From: Halomonas cupida
Lineage (GTDB): Bacteria > Pseudomonadota > Gammaproteobacteria > Pseudomonadales > Halomonadaceae
Direction of reading: 5' to 3'
Assembly: GCF_900142755.1 (NCBI RefSeq)
Contig: NZ_FRCA01000003.1
Coordinates: 310,001-374,000, forward strand
DNA: 64,000 nucleotides
Shown here: in pieces, positions 55,331 through 64,000 of the stretch
How positions within the stretch are numbered: the first letter of the stretch is position 1
How the letters are laid out: every line of letters starts with the position of its first letter
Program-made: the position numbers and the translations under genes
The notes under the pieces: generated by a model
Database searches by the model: none
Told to the model about the DNA's origin: nothing
What the model saw: the letters and a program-made list of their open reading frames with translations, nothing else

Positions 55331-56077
55331 TCACACGGCGGTGTAGCCGCCATCGATCGGCAGGCAGGCGCCGGAGATCATCGAGGCGGCATCGCTGAGC
55401 AGAAATGCCACCGGGATCGCGACTTCCCGCGGCATGGCGAAACGTCCCAGGGGAATGGCGGCCAGCATCGGGTCGCGTTTCTCCGGTGCCGACCAGGCCA
55501 TCTCGGCCATGGGGGTCAGTGTGACGGTGGGATTGACGCTGTTGACGCGAATGCCGTGGGGGCCCAGCTCCAGACACAGTACGCGGGTCATGGCATCCAT
55601 GGCCGCCTTGCTGGCGCAGTAGCCGAGATGATCCTGCAGCGCGGCACTGGCGGCCTGGCTGGACACATTGACGATAGCGCCCTGGCGCTGGTGCTTGATC
55701 ATGTTGCAAGCCACCTCACGTGCTACCACAGCGCTGGCCACCACATTGGTGTGCAGAATCTGTTCGAGATCCCCGGCCTTGAATGTCAGGGCAGAATCGA
55801 GAATCGAGATTCCCGCACAATTGACCAATCCATCAAGGGCCGGCAGCCCGCCAAGTGTCTGCTGAACCTGATGCTCATCGGTGATATCCATCACCAGGCT
55901 CCGGCAGTCCAGTTCCGAGGCCAGCGCCTCCAGGCGTTCGGCATTGCGGCCAACCAGCAGTGGCTCGGCGCCTGATTCACGCAGCAGGCGGGCGATATCC
56001 TCACCAATACCGCTGCTGGCGCCGGTTACCAGAATGCGTCTGTCTCGCAGGTCGATGAGTCGGTTATCGGAAGACAT
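55331..56077 (-). CDS. Short-chain dehydrogenase like L-xylulose reductase/polyol dehydrogenase
   Basis: A 248-residue SDR with TGASSGIGEDIARLL, VNCAGIS, Ser in NVSSQAAS and catalytic YCASKAAMDAMTR. The region LGPHGIRVNSVNPTVTLTPM and the following AWSAPEKRDPML and IPLGRFA match animal dicarbonyl/L-xylulose reductase closely; bacterial D-threitol dehydrogenases are related. It probably interconverts a keto sugar and a polyol. The ATG at 56077 follows the kinase stop by one base; an upstream TTG start is less likely. Confidence 0.82.
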   Translation of the reverse strand: MSSDNRLIDLRDRRILVTGASSGIGEDIARLLRESGAEPLLVGRNAERLEALASELDCRSLVMDITDEHQVQQTLGGLPALDGLVNCAGISILDSALTFKAGDLEQILHTNVVASAVVAREVACNMIKHQRQGAIVNVSSQAASAALQDHLGYCASKAAMDAMTRVLCLELGPHGIRVNSVNPTVTLTPMAEMAWSAPEKRDPMLAAIPLGRFAMPREVAIPVAFLLSDAASMISGACLPIDGGYTAV

Positions 56078-56078
56078 T

Positions 56079-57617
56079 TCAGGCGACTTCTCCAGGGAGT
56101 TCAATGGCGTCCAGACGGTGCATCAGCGGTTGCAATGCCGGATACAGGTCGCAGTAGCACTGGAACAGCGCATCATAGGTGGCTTGGACATCCGGGTTGG
56201 GGATGGCGCGTTCGATCAGGGTTCCATGCAGTTCACCATCGTCGAGGGACAACAGCCCCTGATGACGTGCTGCCAGCAGACCGGCACCCAGTGCGGCTTC
56301 GACATTCTCGCGATAGGTGTAGACAGGGTGGCCGGTGATATCGGCGATGATCTGCATCCACAGGTCGGACTGGGTGACACCACCGACGACAATCAGGCGG
56401 GGGTCCAGCTCGACCTGCATCGATGCTCCGGCCTGCATGTTGTGACGCAGGGCAAAGGCCACGCCTTCGAGCACGGCGCGATACATATGCTCGCGGCGAT
56501 GGGTGAAATCGAGGCCGATGAAGGCGGCGCTGGCGCGGGCATCCCACACCGGGCTGCGTTCACCCATCAGGTAGGGCAGAAACAGCAGCCGGTTGGCACC
56601 CGGTGGCAGGGCGGCAGCAAGCGCTTCAAGTTCGGCGTAGATCGCGCCATGGTCATTGCGATCGGCGAAGAAGGTGTCCAGATACCAGACGACTGAGGCG
56701 CCCGCGGTCAGGGCGCCGCCGAAGGTATAGATATCGCGCTGGCCGTTGAGTACATGGGGAAAGCTGATCAGGCCACTGCCGGGCGTTGGTCGCTGGTTGA
56801 TCATGCCCCAGCACATGCTGGTGCCGATCATGGCCACATGATGGCCCGGCGCAGTGGCGCCACCGGCGAGGGTGGCCATGGCGGCATCGACACCGCCGGC
56901 GACGACGGCAATCCCTTCGGGTAGACCCAGCCTCTCGGCCATGACGGCATCAAGTGAGCCGACGGCATCACCCGAGTCGACGAGGCGTGGTGGCAGCTTG
57001 TCGATATCGAGGCCGAGTGCCGTGGTCATCTCCTCGGACCAGCAACGACTGATCAGGTCGTAAACCCCACCGATATTGCCAGCCGAGCTGTGATCCACGG
57101 CCAACTCTCCGGTCAATCGCCAGGCCATGTAGTTGTTGGGCGGTACCAGATAGCGCGTGCGTGCCCAGATATCCGGGCGTTCCTGCTTCAGCCACATCAT
57201 CTTGGTGAAACCGTAGTAGCTGTCGACACCGTTGCCGGTAACCGCTTCCAGCCGGGCCAGATCGACATGCTGCCTGACCCAGTTAACTTGAGGCTCCGCA
57301 CGACGATCCATCCAGATCAGACAGGGATGCAATGGCTCCATGGACTCGTCCACCGGGATGCCCGAGCCTCCGTACAGGCTACTGATGCACAGCGCCTGAA
57401 TGGATGCCGGCTCGACATCCTTCGACGCCAGGCAACCCTTGATGCAGGCCACCACGGCCTGCCACCAGACATCGGGCCACTGCTCGGCCCACCGGGGCTG
57501 CGGGGTATCGACACGATAGCCCTGTTGATGGCTGGCGATGATGCGACCCTGACCGTCGAGCACCAGTGCCTTGGTGCTCTGGGTACCGATGTCGATGCCA
57601 ATCACATGGGGGGGCAT
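56079..57617 (-). CDS. FGGY-family carbohydrate kinase (xylulokinase-like)
   Basis: A 512-residue kinase of the ribulokinase/xylulokinase family. It begins VIGIDIGTQSTKALVLD, the first phosphate-binding motif, and has WMDRRAEPQ, MIGTSMCWG and the second signature GVTQSDLWMQIIADITGHPV. FGGY kinases phosphorylate ketoses or polyols. In this operon the substrate is probably a ketose made by one of the two dehydrogenases, such as xylulose or ribulose. AAGGAG lies six bases before the ATG. Confidence 0.88.
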   Translation of the reverse strand: MPPHVIGIDIGTQSTKALVLDGQGRIIASHQQGYRVDTPQPRWAEQWPDVWWQAVVACIKGCLASKDVEPASIQALCISSLYGGSGIPVDESMEPLHPCLIWMDRRAEPQVNWVRQHVDLARLEAVTGNGVDSYYGFTKMMWLKQERPDIWARTRYLVPPNNYMAWRLTGELAVDHSSAGNIGGVYDLISRCWSEEMTTALGLDIDKLPPRLVDSGDAVGSLDAVMAERLGLPEGIAVVAGGVDAAMATLAGGATAPGHHVAMIGTSMCWGMINQRPTPGSGLISFPHVLNGQRDIYTFGGALTAGASVVWYLDTFFADRNDHGAIYAELEALAAALPPGANRLLFLPYLMGERSPVWDARASAAFIGLDFTHRREHMYRAVLEGVAFALRHNMQAGASMQVELDPRLIVVGGVTQSDLWMQIIADITGHPVYTYRENVEAALGAGLLAARHQGLLSLDDGELHGTLIERAIPNPDVQATYDALFQCYCDLYPALQPLMHRLDAIELPGEVA

Positions 57618-57640
57618 AGGGGGCTCCTTTGGGGCGGAGT

Positions 57641-57703
57641 GCTACGAGCTACGAGCTACGAGCTACGAGCTACGAGCTACGAGTCGCGAGCTATGAGCCG
57701 CGA
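57641..57703. repeat. Six-unit heptamer array GCTACGA with three degenerate units
   Basis: Six perfect GCTACGA units (57641-57682) are followed by GTCGCGA, GCTATGA and GCCGCGA. The array sits in the 192-base gap between the dehydrogenase and kinase genes, downstream of the dehydrogenase stop. The rest of the gap holds no gene. A second heptamer array of the same copy number lies at 3921. Confidence 0.95.
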
Positions 57704-57809
57704 GCAGTTCGGCGGCGGCATTGAGTCTGAGCTCTCGACTCTGTTACCGGCACCGCTATTGAAATCCGGTCCTGTTCAGCTCGGAGCTCGCGGCTTCTGG
57801 CTCGTCACC

Positions 57810-58904
57810 TCATGGCCTCAACAACACCTTGATCGAGTCCGTGGAGTCGGCCAGTTCAAAGCCCTGATGGAAGTCTTCCAGCGCCAGGCGGTGAGTGACG
57901 ATGCCTTTTGAGGTGATCAGACCACGGGCGAACAGGTCGATGGTCACAGGGTAGGTATAGGGCGCCAGATGTGCGCCGCGGACATCCAGTTCCTTGCGGT
58001 CGCCGATGATCGACCAGTCGACACTGGTTTCCTTGCCGAACACGCTGAATTCGACGAAGCGCCCCAACTTGCGGATCAGGTTGAGGCCCTGGACTACCCC
58101 CGCCGGGACCCCCGTGGCTTCGATATAGACATCACAGCCATAGCCGTCGGTTACCGCACGGACTTCTGCCTCGACATCATCGCGGGCCGGGTTGAGCACC
58201 ATATCGGCGCCGAACTGCCTGGCCAGTTCCAGACGTTCGTCGACCATATCGATGACGATCAGCTTGCGTGGCGTCTTGAGGTGAGCGATCTGTACCATGC
58301 CCAGGCCAATGGCGCCGGCACCGGCGATCACCACCACATCGTCGAGCTGGATATCGCCGCGGTTGACGGCATGCACCGCACAGGACATCGGCTCGATAAA
58401 GGCTGCGTCGTCCTCGCTGACCTCCTCGGGAATGCGGTGTACCCGCCCGGTCGAGCCGATCTTGAGGTACTCGGCCATGCCGCCTTCCGCTACCACGCGC
58501 TGGAAGCCATGGATATTGTGCACTTCACACATCCAGTAGTGACCGGAAGTGCAGTAGCGGCACTTGTTGCAGGGCACGATCTGCTCGGCGATGGCGCGAT
58601 CGCCCAGCGAGACGCCGAAGTGTTCCGCCGCGCCCTCGCCCAGTTCGACGACTTCACCGAAGAACTCGTGGCCAGCGGCCACCGGCGCCTTGACCCAGGG
58701 GTCGTCGCCTTCCCAGAACATCGCGGCGCCTGAGCGGCACTTGCAGTCACTGGCGCAGATGCCGCAGGCGACGATCTTCAGCAGCAGTTCATTGGGGCCG
58801 GGCCGAGGGGTGTCACGGTTCTCCAGGCGATAGTCATAGGGCGCGTGGCAGACCACGGCATTCATCTTGTCATTGATGATGGACTTGTCATTGTGGGTCG
58901 ACAT
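57810..58904 (-). CDS. Zinc-dependent polyol dehydrogenase (medium-chain family)
   Basis: A 364-residue medium-chain dehydrogenase. The catalytic-zinc region has CGICASDCKC and GHEFFGEVVELG with the following glutamate; the structural zinc cysteines are in CNKCRYCTSGHYWMC. The Rossmann motif is IAGAGAIGLGMVQIA with acidic VIDMVDE after the second strand, favouring NAD. It resembles sorbitol/threitol/erythritol dehydrogenases and likely oxidises the polyol brought in by the ABC transporter. AGGAAGG lies upstream of the ATG. Confidence 0.85.
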   Translation of the reverse strand: MSTHNDKSIINDKMNAVVCHAPYDYRLENRDTPRPGPNELLLKIVACGICASDCKCRSGAAMFWEGDDPWVKAPVAAGHEFFGEVVELGEGAAEHFGVSLGDRAIAEQIVPCNKCRYCTSGHYWMCEVHNIHGFQRVVAEGGMAEYLKIGSTGRVHRIPEEVSEDDAAFIEPMSCAVHAVNRGDIQLDDVVVIAGAGAIGLGMVQIAHLKTPRKLIVIDMVDERLELARQFGADMVLNPARDDVEAEVRAVTDGYGCDVYIEATGVPAGVVQGLNLIRKLGRFVEFSVFGKETSVDWSIIGDRKELDVRGAHLAPYTYPVTIDLFARGLITSKGIVTHRLALEDFHQGFELADSTDSIKVLLRP

Positions 58905-58957
58905 CGGAGCCTTCCTTATCTCTGTTTCATCTCGGTGCGGGTGAGGTGTATCGGTGC

Positions 58958-59931
58958 TCAGGGTGCACGCTTGCGGCTGATATAGATGGCCAGCAGGATG
59001 ATGCAGCCCTTGATCACGTTCTGCAGGTACGGCGAGACCCCCATCAGATTGAGACCGTTGTTGAGAACACCGAGCAGCAGGGCGCCGACCAGAGTGCCGA
59101 GGATCATGCCGCGACCACCGGTGATGGCAGCACCACCCAGCACCACGGCGGCAATGGCATCGAGCTCGAAACCGACTCCGGCATTGGGTTGGCCACTCAT
59201 CAGGCGTGAGGTCAGAATCAGACCGGCAATGGCGGCAGTGGTACCGCTGAGCACATAGACCAGCATCTTGTAGCGCGACACCCGGATACCCGACAGGCGA
59301 GTGGCTTCCTCGTTACCGCCAATGGCATACAGGTAGCGACCGGTGGCCGTGTGGCTGAGCAGCACATAGCCGATGGCGAAGACGGCGATCATGATGATGA
59401 TCGGCATCTCGATGCCCGCCAGGCTCCCGCGGCCGAAGAAGGCGAACTCGGCAGGCAGGCCGGAGATGGGATAGCCCCCGGTATAGATCAGTGCCAGACC
59501 CCGGGCAATGCCCATGGTGGCCAGGGTAACGATGATCGGCGGCATTCCGGCGAAGGCCACGAAGGCGCCGTTGATGGCACCGAAGGCGGCGCCAACCAGC
59601 AGTCCCGCGATGATTGCTACGCTGGGTGGCATGCCTGCCACCATCAGTCCAGCCATGACCGTGCCTGACAGGGCCATCACCGGCCCCACGGAGAGGTCGA
59701 TACCCCCGGTCAGAATCGCCAGGCTCATGCCAGCAGCGAGAATGGCGATGATCGAGGCCTGGCGGGCCAGATTGAACAGGTTACTCGAGGTCAGGAAGTT
59801 GTCATTGATCAATGCCATGGCAACAAAAACCACAATGAATCCGATCAATGGGTAGAACACCGGAGTGCGGCGAAAGCGGGCCAGCCAGGATCGAGAATGA
59901 TCATGACGAGGGCTGGTGGAGGCGGTTTGGC

Positions 59932-59935
<4 letters not shown>
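58958..59935 (-). CDS. Sugar/polyol ABC transporter permease (RbsC type)
   Basis: A 325-residue inner-membrane permease of the ribose/xylose (CUT2) class with about ten helices. It contains [20 protein letters not shown], the conserved segment of RbsC proteins, and [18 protein letters not shown] (in part), [20 protein letters not shown]. The start overlaps the ATPase stop (ATGA) and has GGAGG upstream. It forms the membrane pore for the binding protein and ATPase encoded upstream in the operon. Confidence 0.93.
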
Positions 59936-61434
<1,499 letters not shown>

Positions 61435-61657
61435 CAGATTACCCTCGCACGCCGCCCGGGAAACACTGACTGAATGCCTGCGCAGACGAATCACGGCGTC
61501 GCATGGTGCTATCCATCCTCACATATTGCGCTATATGCTGCGGTGGATGCGCGCCGTGCTCCTTGTGCTTCGTCCTGCTCGCCGATGCAATCAGCGCTTC
61601 ACCTGTGGCGGCGTATCTGTTGAGCTTGAATGAAAGCGGGGTGATTGCCCGTGCGTC

Positions 61658-62590
61658 TTACCAGCTGAAGTCGGCGGCCTTCTCGCGGTCGATCAGCTCG
61701 ATATCAATGGGGATTTCGGCCGGAGCGGTGGAAGCACCCCAGTGCTTGGCAAGGCCCAATCCCAGCCCCAGACGCACCATGTCACGGGGATATTGTGCTG
61801 AGGTGGCGATGAAGGCGGAGTCCGGCTGCTGGATGGCGGAAATCGCCTCGGGATGCCCATCGACACTCACCAGCTTGATGTCTCGACCACTGGAGTCGAT
61901 GGCAATCAAGGCACCCAACGAACCGATGTCATTGACGCTGAACACGCCATCCAGTTCGGGGTTGGCCTGGATCAGGTTCTCGGTGACGGTCATTGCATGG
62001 GTACGTTCCTGACGACCATTCTGCTTGCCGACGATCTCGATACCTTCATGCTCACCCAGTGCCGCCTCACAACCCTCGATCCGTTGCAGAATGGGGACCA
62101 CGGGGATGCCATCGAGCAATGCCACCTGCCCCTCTCCGCCGAGGGCATCGGCAAGATATTCACAGGCCTTGTAGCCGGCATCGTAGTTCTTCGAGCCGAC
62201 AAAGCCATCGATGGGGCCATTGGCCTGGGCATCGATGGCGATGGTGGTCACCCCGGCTTCCTGAGCAGAAAGCACTGCTGTCTCTACACCCACCGAGTCC
62301 GTGGGGTTGAGCAGCAGGATATCGATATCACGCTGAATCAGATCCTCGACATCATTGACCTGCTTGGCCACATCGTGACGAGCATCGGTGATGATCAGCT
62401 CGGCACCGATGCTTGACGCGGCTTCCTCCAGTGCTTCCTGCATGGTGACGAAATACTGGTTGTTGAGCTCCTGGAAGGACATACCGATCTTCAGCGGCTC
62501 ATCTGCAGCACTGGCACTCGCTGCCGTCAGGGAACAGGCCAGGACAAGGCTGGACAGCATTGCGCTGTGCTTGAGAGGTGTGACTGGCAT
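61658..62590 (-). CDS. Sugar/polyol ABC transporter substrate-binding protein (RbsB type)
   Basis: A 310-residue periplasmic protein with a signal peptide ending AASASA before ADEPLKIG. The type I periplasmic-binding fold shows IGMSFQELNNQYFVTMQ, LLLNPTDSVGVETAV, IDAQANGPIDGFVGSKNYDAG and FSVNDIGSLGALIAI, like ribose, xylitol and threitol binding proteins. GAGGAG lies six bases before the ATG. It is the first gene of the operon, directly downstream of the probable operators. Confidence 0.93.
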   Translation of the reverse strand: MPVTPLKHSAMLSSLVLACSLTAASASAADEPLKIGMSFQELNNQYFVTMQEALEEAASSIGAELIITDARHDVAKQVNDVEDLIQRDIDILLLNPTDSVGVETAVLSAQEAGVTTIAIDAQANGPIDGFVGSKNYDAGYKACEYLADALGGEGQVALLDGIPVVPILQRIEGCEAALGEHEGIEIVGKQNGRQERTHAMTVTENLIQANPELDGVFSVNDIGSLGALIAIDSSGRDIKLVSVDGHPEAISAIQQPDSAFIATSAQYPRDMVRLGLGLGLAKHWGASTAPAEIPIDIELIDREKAADFSW

Positions 62591-62659
62591 GCTTGGCTCC
62601 TCGGTTGTTGTTCTTGCTTTGTTTGAAGTTCCGAAAAGTGGTGGTTATCTGCCGATATG

Positions 62660-62694
62660 ATGACGTTGTCATTTAAAATGTTAACGTCAACATT
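62660..62694. promoter_or_regulatory. LacI-type operators before the binding-protein gene
   Basis: AATGTTAACGTCAACATT at 62677-62694 is an 18-base palindrome with only the two bases flanking the central ACGT not matching. ATGACGTTGTCAT at 62660-62672 is a second palindrome sharing GACGTT. LacI regulators bind such sites with a central CG. The remaining 62695-63120 stretch shows no gene. Confidence 0.72.
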
Positions 62695-63120
62695 CTTGCA
62701 AGCTAGTCGAGCTGAAATGCCAGGTCAATGTCACTGCGACTAAGGTATAGCGGTTGCGGCGAGCAGGACTGCGCCGCTGGCAGGTGCTTATATACAGCCC
62801 GGCCTTACTCTCATTTCAGGCGTCTGCCGGTGGGTATCCGACCGTACTGCGACTGCTGGCTGCTCAGGCCTCGAAGCTTGCCAATATGTCATCCGGGGGC
62901 TGCCAAAACGGGTCTCTTCGGACTATGCTGCAACTGCTATCAAGTGGTTCGTTTGGCCGCAGGTCCTTGTGCCGATTCGAAAACTTGATACCTGCGAGGG
63001 CCAAGTAAACTTCGGTTTCCTTGTCGCGTTACGCAAAGTCACACTTAGGGATGGTCACGGCAGCTGGCGCCAGCTAGGGTTAGGCTATCCATTCGACTAA
63101 TGTCTCAGGAGGAGATAGTC

Positions 63121-63573
63121 ATGAACGGTAACATGAAACGTACTGTAGGTATGGCCATGCTGATGGCCTTCATGGCTGGCGGCCTGGCTGCCTGTGATAA
63201 GGAAGAGGCGCCGGCGGATGAAGCTGAGCAGTCCATGGAATCCATGGAAGAATCTGCCAACGAGGCCGAGCAGTCCATGGAAGAAGCTGGTGCTGCTGCG
63301 GATGAGGCCATGGACGACACGGCCGCTGCTGCCGAAGAGACTACGGATGACGCGGCTGCCGCTACCGACGAGGCAGCTGATGATATGGGTGCGGCTGCCG
63401 ATGAGGCCATGAACGACGCGGAGCAGATGGCTGACGATGCTGGCCAGGCCATGGACGACGCTGCTTCTGAAGCCGACCAGATGGCTGATGAAACCATGGA
63501 CGATGCCGGTCAGGCCATGGAAGATGCCGGTAATGACATGCAGGATAGTGCAGAAGAAGAAACTACCAACTAA
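63121..63573 (+). CDS. Acidic alanine-rich lipoprotein
   Basis: A 150-residue lipoprotein of no recognised family. The signal peptide ends at lipobox LAAC with Cys25, followed by Asp26, which in E. coli would favour inner-membrane retention. The mature part is nearly all Ala, Asp, Glu, Met, Gln and Ser, almost without basic residues, arranged in imperfect repeats (DDAGQAM twice, AAADEAM twice). It should form a long, highly charged amphipathic helix, like late-embryogenesis-type or coiled-coil proteins. AGGAGG lies eight bases before the ATG at 63121. A similar gene follows. Confidence 0.8.
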   Translation: MNGNMKRTVGMAMLMAFMAGGLAACDKEEAPADEAEQSMESMEESANEAEQSMEEAGAAADEAMDDTAAAAEETTDDAAAATDEAADDMGAAADEAMNDAEQMADDAGQAMDDAASEADQMADETMDDAGQAMEDAGNDMQDSAEEETTN

Positions 63574-63610
63574 GGCACGCCTTGCCGGCAACGCCGGTTG
63601 GCAATCCTTC

Positions 63611-63634
63611 GCGGCCGGGCAAATGCCCGGCCGC
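63611..63634. terminator. Hairpin after the lipoprotein gene
   Basis: Perfect 11-base arms GCGGCCGGGCA and TGCCCGGCCGC with a two-base loop lie 38 bases after the stop. No T run follows. Probably a terminator between the two lipoprotein genes. Confidence 0.6.
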
Positions 63635-63759
63635 GTTGCGTTCAGTTCGGGAATTCTTGTCTGAAATCATCAAGTCAGCAGGATACCTTTGAAGATTGTT
63701 GCCGACACACGCCTATACTGTGCGATGCAGCTATTCAGCTGCCTTTCTGGAGAAGAACC

Positions 63760-64000
63760 ATGATTTATGGGAAGTTTCGTCGCCTGGCGCTGGCCGGTGC
63801 TATCGCCATGCTGGGCCTTGGACTGGCCGCTTGTGAGGATGATTCCGCAGAACAGACAGGCGCAAAGGTGGATGAGGCTCGTGAAGCGGTCAAGGAGCAG
63901 GCTCAGGGCATGGTCGACCAGGCTGCTGCGGCGCTCGACGAAGCCTCCGACCGAGCGGCTGAGGTTCTTTCCAATGCCGGTGGTATGGCCTCCGAAGCGC
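63760..64000 (+). CDS. Second alanine-rich lipoprotein, cut by the window end
   Basis: Starts at the ATG at 63760 with GGAG seven bases upstream and runs off the window, giving 80 residues. A signal peptide ends at the lipobox LAAC (Cys25), followed by Glu and two Asp. The mature part is Ala/Glu/Asp-rich with heptad-like spacing (KVDEAREAVKEQAQ, then VDQAAAALDEASDRAAEVL), suggesting a helical rod. It has the same layout as the preceding lipoprotein, though with more basic residues. The two are probably paralogues. Confidence 0.75.
   Translation, partial: MIYGKFRRLALAGAIAMLGLGLAACEDDSAEQTGAKVDEAREAVKEQAQGMVDQAAAALDEASDRAAEVLSNAGGMASEA

Noticed and set aside
62728..63008. Two overlapping short plus-strand frames before the lipoprotein gene
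   Set aside because: Neither has a start signal and their composition is not protein-like.

Overview
The window reads as a chromosomal segment of a GC-rich gammaproteobacterium. FabY-type ketoacyl synthase, GlnE, DgkA, the gene order and the many solute and aromatic-acid genes suggest the Halomonas/Chromohalobacter group; this assignment is an inference from gene content and was not searched. No rRNA, tRNA, CRISPR array or complete insertion sequence was found.

Layout. 1-5.0 kb: coaD and fabY, a TrmB-like methyltransferase and a LysR regulator. 5.0-11.3 kb: a PACE plus SMR efflux pair, dacB, dgkA, glnE. 11.3-18.2 kb: a TctCBA tripartite transporter facing an NAD-type shikimate/quinate dehydrogenase, type II dehydroquinase, a Gfo/Idh/MocA oxidoreductase and a DMT exporter. 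18.4-20.5 kb: two paralogous small membrane proteins and an AEC transporter. 20.6-30.5 kb: the protocatechuate branch (pcaR-like, pcaB, catI/J-type CoA transferase, pcaF, fused pcaL, pcaQ, pcaHG). 30.6-41.5 kb: a GNAT gene and the benzoate/catechol branch (benM/catR-like regulator, catBCA, benABCD, two BenE-family transporters). 41.5-43.2 kb: a quinone oxidoreductase and its divergent LysR regulator. 43.9-54.3 kb: a BvgA/BvgS-like two-component system followed by a complete type I secretion exporter (TolC-like, LapB-like ABC, HlyD-like). 54.3-62.7 kb: a LacI-controlled polyol uptake and oxidation operon. 63.1-64 kb: two acidic alanine-rich lipoproteins, the second cut by the window edge.

How the genes work together. 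Benzoate is taken to catechol by BenABCD and to 3-oxoadipate enol-lactone by CatABC. Protocatechuate is cleaved by PcaHG and taken by PcaB and the decarboxylase half of PcaL to the same enol-lactone. The hydrolase half of PcaL, CatIJ and PcaF finish both routes to succinyl-CoA and acetyl-CoA. Palindromes of the form GTTCG-N5-CGAAC (or close to it) lie before the quinate/shikimate genes, before pcaB and before catI, suggesting one IclR-type control circuit; a PcaQ-type box lies before pcaHG and an ATAC-N7-GTAT site before the benM-like gene and catB.

The least explained content is structural. A dispersed element of about 170 bp that folds into five consecutive hairpins is present in six copies, all in the same orientation, one with a hairpin whose loop is inverted. 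A 162-bp element with 21-bp terminal inverted repeats flanked by TA abuts one copy. Six-unit heptamer arrays occur at two gene ends, and inverted TTCCTA-like sites precede the two-component and secretion genes.
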